A stretch of 64,000 nt of DNA. It comes from UBA7359 sp963976795 (GTDB taxonomy: Bacteria > Pseudomonadota > Gammaproteobacteria > Eutrophobiales > Eutrophobiaceae). Location: NCBI GenBank assembly GCA_963976795.1, contig CAXBLT010000002.1:124001-188000 (forward strand). The letters are read 5' to 3'. A program made the translations under genes and the position numbers. Below the pieces are notes generated by a model that was given only the letters and a program-made list of their open reading frames with translations, ran no database searches and was not told where the DNA came from. Each line of letters begins with the position of its first letter. Within the stretch, counting starts at the first letter, position 1. Of this stretch, positions 53,464 to 62,149 are shown piece after piece.

Positions 53464-53684
53464 GCCTTGAATTGATCCTTCAGGATTATCTTATTGAGGT
53501 CGCTATTATTCTTAAGATTGTTCACCTTACCTGATGAAACCGTAATATTAAATGGTTGAAACAGGTTGTGAGCTAGTATGCATAAAATGTACTAATAGAT
53601 TATTGCTTCAATCTTTTTATTGTTTATAATCAATGCTTAGTTGACAATACTAAAAGTGTATTCATCCTTTTTATCCGGAACTTG

Positions 53685-54494
53685 ATGAAACTAAAAGGCA
53701 TTATCTTCGATGTGGACGGTACCATGGCAGATACCGAGGAAGTCCATCGCCAGGCTTTCAATCAGGCATTTCAAGAGTTTGACCTTAACTGGCACTGGTC
53801 AAAGAGCGATTACTACAAGTTACTTTTTATTTCAGGCGGCAAAGAACGCTTTAAAATTTGTCTGAATGAAGACAAAGAGCTAAAAAGCAAAGTAAAAGAT
53901 CCTGGCTTGTTTATTAAAGAGCTACATAAATGCAAATCGGATCATTATCGTGAGATGCTGGCGACGAAACACATTCAGCTTCGTCCGGGTATTAAACGAT
54001 TGATTAATGAAGCACAGGATAAAGAATTACAACTGGGCATTGCAACCAGCTCATGTTTGGCCAACCTGAATACACTCATCAACACAGCCTTAGATATCGA
54101 TCCCAAAGAAATATTCAATACTATTGTTAGCAGCGACACTGTTTCAGATAAAAAACCTTCTCCAGTTGTTTACCAATGCGCACTGGCAGGATTAGGGTTA
54201 ATGCCTGAGACCTGCGTCGCAATTGAAGATACCCAAAATGGAAATATGGCGGCACTCAGCACAGGACTACACACCATAATTACGACTCATGCCTATACAA
54301 TAGACAACGATTTTACCGGTGCTTCATTGGTGACTAATCATCTTGGTGAACCCAACAATGCGTTCATCGTTGCACAAGGTGACACCTATGATAAATCATA
54401 TGTTGATGTAGAACTCCTGGACAACTTTATTTCCCATAGCCTTGACAACACACCAGAGTTTGACTTGCCTGAGATTACATCAAATATTAATTGA
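53685..54494 (+). CDS. HAD-IA phosphatase, CbbY-like
   Basis: A 269-residue HAD-superfamily phosphatase. The nucleophile motif is IFDVDGTMADTEEVHRQAFNQAF; ATSS and SDKKPSPVVYQCAL supply motifs 2 and 3, and AIEDTQNG is the acidic motif 4. The cap segment LNWHWSKSDYYKLLFISGGKERF is close to CbbY, which removes xylulose-1,5-bisphosphate, an inhibitor of Rubisco. No Rubisco genes are in this window, so another phosphosugar could be the substrate. The ATG at 53685 is used in preference to a TTG just before it. Confidence 0.82.
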   Translation: MKLKGIIFDVDGTMADTEEVHRQAFNQAFQEFDLNWHWSKSDYYKLLFISGGKERFKICLNEDKELKSKVKDPGLFIKELHKCKSDHYREMLATKHIQLRPGIKRLINEAQDKELQLGIATSSCLANLNTLINTALDIDPKEIFNTIVSSDTVSDKKPSPVVYQCALAGLGLMPETCVAIEDTQNGNMAALSTGLHTIITTHAYTIDNDFTGASLVTNHLGEPNNAFIVAQGDTYDKSYVDVELLDNFISHSLDNTPEFDLPEITSNIN

Positions 54495-54569
54495 GACATC
54501 TCAAAATCAGCCGAGTAATATAAAGCTGTCACTTAAATTTTTAGTAAACATTATTTTTTATACACAACA

Positions 54570-55481
54570 ATGACCCTGTCCGAATTTCGCTATATTGTTG
54601 CCGTTGCAAAAGAACTGCATTTTGGACGAGCCGCAAAAAGATGTTTTGTTAGCCAGCCGACGCTGAGTGTTGCCGTAAAAAAAATTGAAGACGAATTAGG
54701 AGTTACATTATTTGAACGACATCAGCATGAGGTTACTATTACGCCCATTGGACAAGTAATCATTAGCCAGGCAGAGGTAGTACTAAATGAAACCAATACC
54801 CTGAAGGAACTCGCGAAACAAAACCAGGATGAATTAAGCGGCGAATTAAGGCTTGGCGTTATTTACACCGTTGGCCCTTACTTACTACCAAGATTAATAC
54901 CTGTTATCAACAAACGAGTTGCTGATCTAATTTTAATTATAGAAGAAGATTATACGGAGAACTTGTTCAACAAGTTAAAGGCGGGGGAAATTGATATTGC
55001 TATTCTTGCCAACCCGTTTGACCATCCAGGTATACAAACAGAGTTCCTTTACCAAGAACCTTTTATGGTTGCCTTGCCCAGAGATCACCCTTTAACTAAA
55101 AAGAAAAAACTCAAAGCAGATGATTTATTAAACGATACAATGTTGTTATTAAAATCAGGTAACTGTTTTAGAGATCAAGTCATCAAGGTTTGTCCTTCCT
55201 GCATTACTCCTTCCGGGGAAAACACACAAATCCAAAAATCACTTCAAGGCAGCTCTATTGAAACGATTCGTCAAATGGTCGCCGCTGGTGCTGGCATAAC
55301 GATACTCCCCGGTTCCTCGATCAATACTCAATCCAGCTTAAATGGCCTGCTCGAATACCGACCTTTTTCCAACCCGGCACCATATCGTGAAATTATTATA
55401 GCCTATCGAAAATCCTTCCCGAGAATCAAAGCTGTTGAACTCATTAAAGAATCAATCGCTAATTGTAAATTGATTACCTGA
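54570..55481 (+). CDS. oxyR: Hydrogen-peroxide sensor OxyR (LysR family)
   Basis: A 303-residue LysR-type regulator. The N-terminal helix-turn-helix spans about 1-60 (FGRAAKRCFVSQPTLSVAVKKIEDELG). The two redox cysteines fall at Cys199 and Cys208 (SGNCFRDQVIKVCPSC), the same positions as in E. coli OxyR, so peroxide sensing by a reversible disulfide is expected. An extra cysteine at 211 follows. It should activate catalase, peroxidase and related genes, none of which are adjacent. It converges with the Do-protease gene. Confidence 0.93.
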   Translation: MTLSEFRYIVAVAKELHFGRAAKRCFVSQPTLSVAVKKIEDELGVTLFERHQHEVTITPIGQVIISQAEVVLNETNTLKELAKQNQDELSGELRLGVIYTVGPYLLPRLIPVINKRVADLILIIEEDYTENLFNKLKAGEIDIAILANPFDHPGIQTEFLYQEPFMVALPRDHPLTKKKKLKADDLLNDTMLLLKSGNCFRDQVIKVCPSCITPSGENTQIQKSLQGSSIETIRQMVAAGAGITILPGSSINTQSSLNGLLEYRPFSNPAPYREIIIAYRKSFPRIKAVELIKESIANCKLIT

Positions 55482-55485
55482 AAAT

Positions 55486-56865
55486 TTATTTTCTAAGCAC
55501 AATAAACGCTGCTGCATTACCTCTAAGAATTAGAAATAGAAGAGAATCTTCTTTTTTATCCACTGCTTTTAAAAATTGTGCCAGATTTTTAATCGGTGCT
55601 TTATTAACTGATGTAATGACATCACCTACTCTTAAACCACTACGCCAGGCAATACTGCCACGCTCTACATTTGCAACAATGACACCCTCTGCTTTTCCAA
55701 AATAAGCACTGTCTTGTTGTATATCACCAACCGAAACGCCGCGTAATAATTCATTTACGGATCGTGGATCTGTACTTGCTTGTGTTCTTACATCAATTGT
55801 CACAACAAACTCGGACTGTTTACCATCGCGCAACACTTTAAATTTTATAGTTTCACCCACCGGTAACAAACCGATACGGTTTGCCACATCGTTGGCATTA
55901 ACAATATTTTTACCGTCAATAGAGACTACAATATCCCCTGTCTTTAAACCGGCTTTGCTCGCAGGAGAGTTCTCTAACACTTCATTGATGATCGCCCCAC
56001 TTTGTTGCTCAAGTCCAAAGGCTTCGGCAAGTGCAGGACTTATATCTTGCATACTAACCCCGAGGAAGCCGCGTTTAACTTCACCCGTATCAACCAATTG
56101 CTCTGTAATTTGCATAGCAAGATTAATTGGAATAGCAAAACCTATCCCAATATTGCCACCACTTTGAGAAAATATAGCGGTATTGATACCGACTAATTCG
56201 CCACGGAGATTGACTAAAGCGCCACCCGAATTACCCGGATTAATTGATGCATCCGTCTGAATAAAATCTTCATAGCCCTCGATACCCAGACCACTTCGAC
56301 CTAGCGCGCTAACAATACCTGAAGTAACTGTCTGTCCGAGACCAAATGGATTACCAATCGCGACAACGAAATCTCCGACTCGTAATGCATCTGAATTAGC
56401 TGGTTTAATATCAACCAGGTTTTCCGCTGGCATTTTTATAACCGCGACGTCAGTTTCCGGATCAGTACCAACCACTTCTGCTTCAAGCTGTCGCCCATCA
56501 CGTAAAGCCACCGTTATTTGAACAGCATTTGCAATCACATGATTATTGGTTAGTACCAGACCTCGCTTTGCATCCACAATAACACCCGAACCCAGGCTAC
56601 TGGTTTTACGTTCAGCGGGCTGATCCGGGACATTAAAATATCTACGAAAACGAGGGTCTGAGAACAAGGGATTTAATTGTTGTTTGACACGTCCTTCCGT
56701 AGCGATATTGACTACTGCCGGGGTGGCACTCTCTAGCATAGGGGCAAGAGTGGGAATTTCTTTTCCATCGACTACCTGCGGCAGTGCTGCGTTTGCTGAA
56801 GCCGCTAATAAAGAAAATGTAATAAGGAATAATTGCGTGAGTAGTCTGGGAAAATAATTCATCAT
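55486..56865 (-). CDS. Periplasmic Do-family serine protease (DegP/DegQ/AlgW-like)
   Basis: A trypsin-like periplasmic protease and chaperone with two PDZ domains, about 459 residues. The signal peptide is LLTQLFLITFSLLAASANA. The triad is visible: His in LTNNHVIANA, Asp in PETDVAVIKM and Ser in NPGNSGGALVN. PDZ1 follows (GFLGVSMQDISPALAEAFGL, then SPASKAGLKTGDIV) and PDZ2 ends the protein (VERGSIAWRSGLRVGDVI). I start at the ATG pair at 56865-56860, with GGAA upstream; an in-frame TTG at 56913 has no such site. Size fits DegQ or MucD. A heat-shock gene lies next to it. Confidence 0.93.
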   Translation of the reverse strand: MMNYFPRLLTQLFLITFSLLAASANAALPQVVDGKEIPTLAPMLESATPAVVNIATEGRVKQQLNPLFSDPRFRRYFNVPDQPAERKTSSLGSGVIVDAKRGLVLTNNHVIANAVQITVALRDGRQLEAEVVGTDPETDVAVIKMPAENLVDIKPANSDALRVGDFVVAIGNPFGLGQTVTSGIVSALGRSGLGIEGYEDFIQTDASINPGNSGGALVNLRGELVGINTAIFSQSGGNIGIGFAIPINLAMQITEQLVDTGEVKRGFLGVSMQDISPALAEAFGLEQQSGAIINEVLENSPASKAGLKTGDIVVSIDGKNIVNANDVANRIGLLPVGETIKFKVLRDGKQSEFVVTIDVRTQASTDPRSVNELLRGVSVGDIQQDSAYFGKAEGVIVANVERGSIAWRSGLRVGDVITSVNKAPIKNLAQFLKAVDKKEDSLLFLILRGNAAAFIVLRK

Positions 56866-56952
56866 GTGCTGTGTTCCGTTTTTTATTTTCTTATTAGGAA
56901 GTTCTATTTTCAAAATAGTTCACTGCGATTTCTTAAATTGATATGCGTAAAA

Positions 56953-56981
56953 ATTTAAGGCGGACCGAGTCCGCCTTAAAT
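56953..56981 (-). terminator. Terminator after hsp20
   Basis: A 13-bp perfect stem (ATTTAAGGCGGAC / GTCCGCCTTAAAT) with a 3-base loop, followed on the minus strand by TTTTT. It lies just after the hsp20 stop and before the protease gene. Confidence 0.88.
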
Positions 56982-56995
56982 ACATTTAGCAATGC

Positions 56996-57448
56996 TTAAC
57001 TCTTTACCTCAATTTTTCGAGGTTGTACTTTTTCATGCTTCGTCAAGATAATCTCTAACACGCCATCTTTACCTTTTGCTTCAATACGTTCGGCATCTGC
57101 CGTATCAGGCAAACTAAAACGTCGATAAAAAGACCCACTGACGCGTTCGACACGTTTATATCCTGCTTTCTCTTCACGTGCTTCAGACTGGCGTTCACCT
57201 TTAATTGTTAAGACACCATTGTCCATTGTTATCTCAATATCTTTTGGATCGACACCAGGCAAGTCTGCTGTAATCAAAAAACGATCCGCCTCTTCTTTTA
57301 TATCTACGGCAGGACTCCAACGTCCAGTCACTACATTTGAGTAATCGTTATCATTCCCTGCTATCGTTTTATCAGCATAACCCAGCTGATTTAATTGCTG
57401 CTGAAATCTATCCAGAAGACTCCATGGTTCATAGTTTACTAATGACAT
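56996..57448 (-). CDS. Small heat-shock protein Hsp20
   Basis: A 150-residue alpha-crystallin chaperone that holds unfolded proteins. The N-terminal arm (about 1-45) is followed by the crystallin domain (about 46-138: PAVDIKEEADRFLITADLPGVDPKDIEI, then GVLTIKGERQSEARE and SGSFYRRFSLPDTADAERIEAKGKDGVLEI) and a short tail (KIEVKS). The usual C-terminal IXI motif is replaced by KIEV. A strong GGAGGT precedes the ATG. A textbook sigma-32 promoter lies 41 bases upstream, so it is a heat-induced single-gene unit. Confidence 0.95.
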   Translation of the reverse strand: MSLVNYEPWSLLDRFQQQLNQLGYADKTIAGNDNDYSNVVTGRWSPAVDIKEEADRFLITADLPGVDPKDIEITMDNGVLTIKGERQSEAREEKAGYKRVERVSGSFYRRFSLPDTADAERIEAKGKDGVLEIILTKHEKVQPRKIEVKS

Positions 57449-57488
57449 TTTTCTACCTCCAGAATATGTTTTATTTAACTTAGTAAAG

Positions 57489-57516
57489 AGATGGGGTCGA
57501 CCAAATACTTTTCAAG
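57489..57516 (-). promoter_or_regulatory. Sigma-32 heat-shock promoter for hsp20
   Basis: On the minus strand CTTGAAA, 13 bases, then CCCCATCT matches the sigma-32 consensus (CTTGAAA-N11-16-CCCCATNT) essentially perfectly. It sits between coq7 and hsp20. Confidence 0.9.
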
Positions 57517-57533
57517 AGATCCGAAAAAAAATA

Positions 57534-58184
57534 TTAAAATCGATAAGCTAACCTAGTCATAATTTTAGAAGACAAACTCATTAATCGTTTCGCTTCCTTA
57601 GGTAAAACTTTTGCCCCTGCAATTTCAGCAACCGTTGCATGATGCAATTCATCTTCGCGCATTTGCTCTAAAATAGATCGACTACGATCATCATTCTCGG
57701 GCAATTGCTTTAGATGCTCATCAAGATGCCTCACTACTTGATGTTCAGTTTCAGCCAGAAAACCCAGGTTCCATTTATCTCCGAAACAACCGGCAATAAC
57801 ACCAATACCAAACGAACCTAAATACCAAACTGGGCCAAGGTAGCTCGTATGGTCTCCCAGTTCCTCTAGTCTTGACTCACACCATTCGAGATGGTCAATC
57901 TCCTCATCGGCAGATTGTCGCATCGCTTTTTTGAGTTCTTCCTCCCTGGCTGTCAGTGATTGAGCCTTATATAGGGCTTGTGCGGCAACTTCCCCGGCAT
58001 GGTTTACCCGCATTAAACCAGAGACATGCTTTTTTTCGTTCGCATCAAGATTGTCATCTGGGCAAGATGCGGCTGGGTAAGGCCTTTTCTCCCGGTTTAA
58101 ACTTGTTGTTTTGACAATATCTTTAAGAACAGAATCCAAGGCAATAATACCGCGGTCAAAAACATTGTAATCTATTGATTTCAT
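57534..58184 (-). CDS. coq7: Ubiquinone hydroxylase Coq7
   Basis: A 216-residue di-iron monooxygenase that adds the C6 hydroxyl in ubiquinone synthesis, replacing UbiF in many proteobacteria. The ferritin-like four-helix bundle carries iron ligands in RVNHAGEVAAQALY, ADEEIDHLEWC, AETEHQVVRHLDEHL and REDELHHATVAE. The N-terminal 50 residues are variable and linker-like. Together with ubiK at the other end of the window it implies oxygen-dependent ubiquinone synthesis. Confidence 0.96.
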   Translation of the reverse strand: MKSIDYNVFDRGIIALDSVLKDIVKTTSLNREKRPYPAASCPDDNLDANEKKHVSGLMRVNHAGEVAAQALYKAQSLTAREEELKKAMRQSADEEIDHLEWCESRLEELGDHTSYLGPVWYLGSFGIGVIAGCFGDKWNLGFLAETEHQVVRHLDEHLKQLPENDDRSRSILEQMREDELHHATVAEIAGAKVLPKEAKRLMSLSSKIMTRLAYRF

Positions 58185-58301
58185 TGATTTTCCTATTAAT
58201 TTTTATGTATAAACCTAGAATAATATGTCTCTCAAACAATCCCTCATCCTGCAAGACCAAAATATTCATCAATATTAGATGATAATATCGCTCGTATAAT
58301 A

Positions 58302-58330
58302 TTGACAGGCCACAGGTCAATCCGTACTAT
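58302..58330 (+). promoter_or_regulatory. Sigma-70 promoter for rplM-rpsI
   Basis: A perfect TTGACA (-35), 17-base spacer and TACTAT (-10). The predicted start is near 58337, 38 bases before the rplM ATG. Confidence 0.88.
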
Positions 58331-58374
58331 TCCCCCTCTTTTTTACCCGGGTTACCCGATTTCTAGGAATTAGC

Positions 58375-58803
58375 ATGAAAACTTTCTCTGCAACACCTGC
58401 TGATATTAAGCGCGACTGGTTCGTCGTCGATGCCTCAGGCCAGACCTTAGGCCGTTTGGCGACTGAAATTGCAAGGCGCCTACGCGGTAAGCATAAAGCT
58501 GAATATACTCCGCATATGGACACCGGTGACTATATCGTCGTCATTAATGCAAAAGACGTCCGAGTATCAGGCAACAAAACAACAGATAAAATGTACTATC
58601 ATCACACTGGTTTCCCAGGTGGTATTAAATCGATCAGTTTTGAAAAATTGATTGCCAAAAAACCCGAGCAAGTCATTGAAAAAGCCGTAAAAGGCATGCT
58701 GCCAAAGGGTCCATTGGGTCGGGACATGTTCCGCAAGCTCAAGGTATACCCAGATGCTCAGCATCAACATTCAGCTCAACAACCGCAAGTACTGGAGATT
58801 TAA
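58375..58803 (+). CDS. rplM: 50S ribosomal protein L13
   Basis: A 142-residue ribosomal protein, the standard length. L13 binds 23S rRNA early in large-subunit assembly. It begins MKTFSATPADIKRDWFVVDA and has the signature VKGMLPKGPLGRDMFRKLKVYPD near the C-terminus. It forms the universal rplM-rpsI operon, with rpsI three bases downstream and a strong sigma-70 promoter upstream. Confidence 0.98.
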   Translation: MKTFSATPADIKRDWFVVDASGQTLGRLATEIARRLRGKHKAEYTPHMDTGDYIVVINAKDVRVSGNKTTDKMYYHHTGFPGGIKSISFEKLIAKKPEQVIEKAVKGMLPKGPLGRDMFRKLKVYPDAQHQHSAQQPQVLEI

Positions 58804-58806
58804 GGG

Positions 58807-59196
58807 ATGTCAGACGTTTATTACAGCACCGGAAGACGCAAGAGTTCAGCCGCACGCGTATTCTTAAAACGCGGATCTGGTGAGATTACAATCAATAACC
58901 GTACACTTGACCAATACTTCGGACGCGAAACTGGCCGAATGATCGTGCGCCAACCTTTGGAAACTGTTGAAATGTTGGACCAATTTGATTTCAACATCAC
59001 CGTTACTGGCGGAGGCATTTCTGGACAAGCAGGTGCAATTCGACACGGCATCACCCGCGCTTTGATGGAATATGATGAAACATTACGTAAACCATTACGC
59101 CAAGCAGGTTTCGTTACTCGTGATGCTCGTGAAGTAGAACGTAAAAAAGTCGGCTTACACAAAGCCCGCAAACGTCCTCAATACTCGAAACGTTAA
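58807..59196 (+). CDS. rpsI: 30S ribosomal protein S9
   Basis: A 129-residue ribosomal protein whose C-terminal tail reaches the decoding site. It starts with YYSTGRRKSSAARVFLKRGSGEI, contains GGGISGQAGAIRHGITRAL and ends in the conserved RKRPQYSKR, where the last Arg contacts P-site tRNA. A terminator follows 19 bases after the stop. Confidence 0.98.
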   Translation: MSDVYYSTGRRKSSAARVFLKRGSGEITINNRTLDQYFGRETGRMIVRQPLETVEMLDQFDFNITVTGGGISGQAGAIRHGITRALMEYDETLRKPLRQAGFVTRDAREVERKKVGLHKARKRPQYSKR

Positions 59197-59215
59197 TATC
59201 ACATTTTATCTGTCT

Positions 59216-59244
59216 AAAAAGAGGGTTTTTACCCTCTTTTTTTT
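59216..59244 (+). terminator. Terminator after rpsI
   Basis: AAAAAGAGGG pairs with CCCTCTTTTT around a short T/A loop, followed by more T. It is a strong intrinsic terminator for the ribosomal operon. Confidence 0.9.
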
Positions 59245-59321
59245 CGCCTACAAGAGGAACAAACCCTCGGATGGTTTGAACAGAACCGCTAAGCCATGAG
59301 AAAATATTATTAATTAATAAT

Positions 59322-59395
59322 TGGGGGTTCGTCTAATGGTAGGACTACGGACTCTGACTCCGTCAGTAGAGGTTCGAATCCTCTACCCCCAGCCA
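59322..59395 (+). tRNA. tRNA-Gln (anticodon CTG)
   Basis: A 74-base cloverleaf. The acceptor stem TGGGGGT pairs with ACCCCCA. The anticodon arm is ACGGA-CTCTGAC-TCCGT with CTG at the centre, and the T arm is AGAGG-TTCGAAT-CCTCT. GCCA is encoded at the 3' end. It reads CAG codons. Confidence 0.95.
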
Positions 59396-59432
59396 AGTTC
59401 ATTCTTTTACTTCAACTTTAATACCTAGTTAG

Positions 59433-59888
59433 ATGTGGTTAATGCGTATAGTAATTATCGTTTGTCTAATTCATTTATTAACCTCCTGTTCAGATACAAA
59501 TTTAGCTTTATCTTTAGAAAGTAGAAACGGCCTGAAATATGAAATTAATTCTGTAACTCCATTTACTGGAAAATATATTACTTATTTCAAAAACGGACAG
59601 ATGCAAACAGAATGGAATTTCACAAATGGTAAGGAGAACGGACTTGCTACATGGTGGCATGAAAACGGGCTAAAGAAATTAGAAGAGAAGTATAAATTTG
59701 GAGAGAAAACAGGGCTTAGAACTGAGTGGGATGAAAACGGGAGGAAACAAAGTGAGCAAAATTATAAGTATGGCAGGAGAAATGGACTCATGATTACCTG
59801 GGATACGGATGGGAATATCACCAGTGTTAAAACTTATAAAAACGGTGTGTTAGCCAAAAAGGCTGGATTAAAATATGGCTTATACTAG
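59433..59888 (+). CDS. MORN_2/YwqK-repeat lipoprotein
   Basis: A 151-residue putative lipoprotein. The signal peptide ends in a lipobox (LLTSC, Cys at about residue 19). The mature part has four or five degenerate repeats of about 23 residues of the type YFKNGQMQTEWNFTNGKENG, the MORN_2 repeat of the YwqK family. YwqK homologues have been annotated as antitoxins, but no toxin gene is next to it, so that label should not be relied on. It follows the tRNA by 37 bases. The in-frame ATG at 59442 is an equally good start. Confidence 0.75.
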   Translation: MWLMRIVIIVCLIHLLTSCSDTNLALSLESRNGLKYEINSVTPFTGKYITYFKNGQMQTEWNFTNGKENGLATWWHENGLKKLEEKYKFGEKTGLRTEWDENGRKQSEQNYKYGRRNGLMITWDTDGNITSVKTYKNGVLAKKAGLKYGLY

Positions 59889-59897
59889 TAAATTATA

Positions 59898-60167
59898 TTA
59901 ATCTTTTAAATTAAGTCTCTTGTCCAGTTTTTCATCAACCAAATCAACTTGCTCTGCTTTGCGGATACCCATATGTAAAACACCGCCACAAAAACTGACA
60001 ACTTGGTCACTATTAAGAAAGTTCTCTTCGTCTAGCTTTGTAGCTTCTCTTGCGGCTTTAAAATCAATCAGATAATTCGCTTCTTCATCAGGAAGATCGA
60101 CGACATCACCTTTGCGAATCTTCACCCCAGATTCAACAAAGAAGCCTCTCAGCGCAATAACCTTCAT
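59898..60167 (-). CDS. Small protein with a phage-type N-terminus, unknown function
   Basis: An 89-residue protein. Its first 45 residues (MKVIALRGFFVESGVKIRKG, then DVVDLPDEEANYLIDFKAA) look like the small beta-barrel proteins often found in phage structural gene clusters. The C-terminal half (CGGVLHMGIRKAEQVDLVDEKL) is unrecognised. No other phage genes are nearby. It may be a remnant or a domesticated gene located just after a tRNA. Confidence 0.55.
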   Translation of the reverse strand: MKVIALRGFFVESGVKIRKGDVVDLPDEEANYLIDFKAAREATKLDEENFLNSDQVVSFCGGVLHMGIRKAEQVDLVDEKLDKRLNLKD

Positions 60168-60268
60168 TTCATAAACTCCAAAAACTGTCTCTTCTAGTAT
60201 TTAAAACAGGAATATATCACATTTTATTTAAGGTCGAAAAATGAAATAAATCAACATGTGACACATAC

Positions 60269-60697
60269 TTACAAACTAATAAAAAACCAATAATCAACTG
60301 TTCGTCTTAGCGAATAGAATCTCGGCGGACCATTTTCATCGCAAACCAAATAAATCTTGACCGCAATATCTATTTCAGGGTTCCCAACAACGTGATCCAC
60401 ATGCAATGATTCACCACCATTTTTTAAACAACTGCTAGCTATTTTTTCTTGCAGTTTAGCCTTATGGTTCCGAATATCCCTCATCGCTGATCCATTGCTG
60501 CATAGCCTAATCCCGTCACAATGAGTTGCGATCCACTGTTCTATGTCACCTACAGCAAGCAGTTTTAATCCTTCCATGAGTGAATAATAAACCGTTCCTT
60601 TTTTAGGTTTTATCAAACCTTGATCTGCGCTCAACGCTTCTGAGCTTAAAATCAAAGCTGTACACAGCACAAAAATGATTTGGCGATGCTTTACCAT
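60269..60697 (-). CDS. Exported protein, unknown function
   Basis: A 142-residue protein with a signal peptide (HRQIIFVLCTALILSSEALSA). The mature part has four cysteines (THCDGIRLCSNG, SSCLKNGG and YLVCDENG) that could form two disulfides, consistent with a periplasmic site. I do not recognise the family. It is flanked by gaps of about 100 bases and 30 bases and may be cotranscribed with the hydrolase-OsmC gene upstream. Confidence 0.6.
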   Translation of the reverse strand: MVKHRQIIFVLCTALILSSEALSADQGLIKPKKGTVYYSLMEGLKLLAVGDIEQWIATHCDGIRLCSNGSAMRDIRNHKAKLQEKIASSCLKNGGESLHVDHVVGNPEIDIAVKIYLVCDENGPPRFYSLRRTVDYWFFISL

Positions 60698-60727
60698 GGA
60701 AAAAATAGAGCATAATACATGCCATTT

Positions 60728-61957
60728 TTATATTAGCTGGGTCTTAACCTGCATCTCATTATGTAGCGTTTTATGCACCGGACACATATCTGCAATTTCA
60801 AGAAGACGTTGTCGCTCTGCATCTGTAAGATTTCCTTCCAACCTAATAGTTTTTTCTATCTTATCTACTAAACCAGTCCTGGAATCACAATCAGTACAGT
60901 CTTCTGCATGAATTTGGTCATGCTTCATCGTTACTTCAATATTCTTCAAATCCAGATCTTTTCTAGTGGCATACATTCGCATCGTCATTGATGTGCATGC
61001 CCCAAGCGCGGCCAATAATAATTCGTAGGGATTTGGCCCTAGATTCGAGCCACCAACCGATAATGGTTCATCGGCAAGTAGTTGATGATCTTCTGTATAA
61101 ATTTTCCGGGTAAAGTTCTTATTCTGCTCAGTAATTAAAACATAACCATTCTCGACAAGCCGATCTGTACTAGACGCAAGCCCATCATTAGCATTCGTAA
61201 TACCAAGATAACGTGCGGCCCAACTTGAAATAATGCTCGCAACGTACTCTGAGTCTTCGCGTCTTGATAATAAATGATCTGCATTATCAAGGGAGATAAA
61301 ACTTTTAGGATGTTTTGCCGCAGAGTAAATTTTAGCAGCTTCATCTATTGAAACGGTATCATCTATGGGTGAATGCAACACCAGCAAGGCTTTATCCAAC
61401 TGATTAATATGTGTTGTATCGTTGTATTTATTGATATCTTCAATAAATTGTTTTTTTATCTTGAACTGTCTTCCTGCCAAATCCACAAGTGCTTCATCAT
61501 TCTCCACAATTTCTTCCTTCGCATGAGAGAATAAATGCTCGACATGATGGCCTGTTGAAGGGGCACCTATTGTTACCACGGCTTTTAATGAAGGTATGGC
61601 ATGGGCGGCAGCCAATACCGCTGCACCACCCAAGCTGTGGCCGATGATCATCACCGGTGCAGTATAGTTTTCTTTTAGATGGTTCGCTGCCTGTATCAAA
61701 TCACTGATATTTGATGAAAAATTAGTATTGGCAAAATCGCCATCACTATTCCCCAGGCCGGTAAAATCAAAGCGTAATACTGCGATACCTTTGGCTGCCA
61801 ACGCTCTTGTAATTCTCGATGCCGCAGCAATATCTTTCGAACAAGTAAAACAATGTGCAAAAAGTGCATACGCTTTGGTTTGTGAATCAGGTGTTTCTAA
61901 TAAGCCGGATAAAGACTCATCTTGTGAATTTTTAAAACTGACTTTAACTCTGGCCAT
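60728..61957 (-). CDS. Alpha/beta-hydrolase fused to OsmC-family domain
   Basis: A 409-residue fusion. The first 255 residues form an alpha/beta hydrolase: oxyanion region LFAHCFTCSKD, nucleophile elbow IGHSLGGAA, a downstream acid in HSPIDDTVS, and His in LDNADHLLSRR. Residues about 270-409 form an OsmC/Ohr domain with the peroxidatic cysteine pair in LGACTSMTMRMYA and DMCPVHKTLH. This fusion is known in several proteobacteria. OsmC/Ohr reduces organic hydroperoxides; the hydrolase part may release an acyl or ester substrate. The two activities are assigned by family only. Confidence 0.9.
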   Translation of the reverse strand: MARVKVSFKNSQDESLSGLLETPDSQTKAYALFAHCFTCSKDIAAASRITRALAAKGIAVLRFDFTGLGNSDGDFANTNFSSNISDLIQAANHLKENYTAPVMIIGHSLGGAAVLAAAHAIPSLKAVVTIGAPSTGHHVEHLFSHAKEEIVENDEALVDLAGRQFKIKKQFIEDINKYNDTTHINQLDKALLVLHSPIDDTVSIDEAAKIYSAAKHPKSFISLDNADHLLSRREDSEYVASIISSWAARYLGITNANDGLASSTDRLVENGYVLITEQNKNFTRKIYTEDHQLLADEPLSVGGSNLGPNPYELLLAALGACTSMTMRMYATRKDLDLKNIEVTMKHDQIHAEDCTDCDSRTGLVDKIEKTIRLEGNLTDAERQRLLEIADMCPVHKTLHNEMQVKTQLI

Positions 61958-62149
61958 TTTGATACTCCTCTCAACAATGATCGCAATAGGACCGTTGAGC
62001 TATGTTGGCTTGGTTTAATTATGGTGCTGAATATCACAATAATATTGGAATATAAGAAGAGGTCCACCATTAGAAGCTTATTTTAGTAAACATGATGTAT
62101 AAAAATAACCCTAAATAAACAAGAAAAAACCTAAGCCAGAAATCACGAT

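Noticed and set aside
59433..59888. YwqK-family antitoxin of a toxin-antitoxin pair
   Set aside because: There is no toxin partner, and the protein has a lipoprotein signal; only the repeat family is supported.
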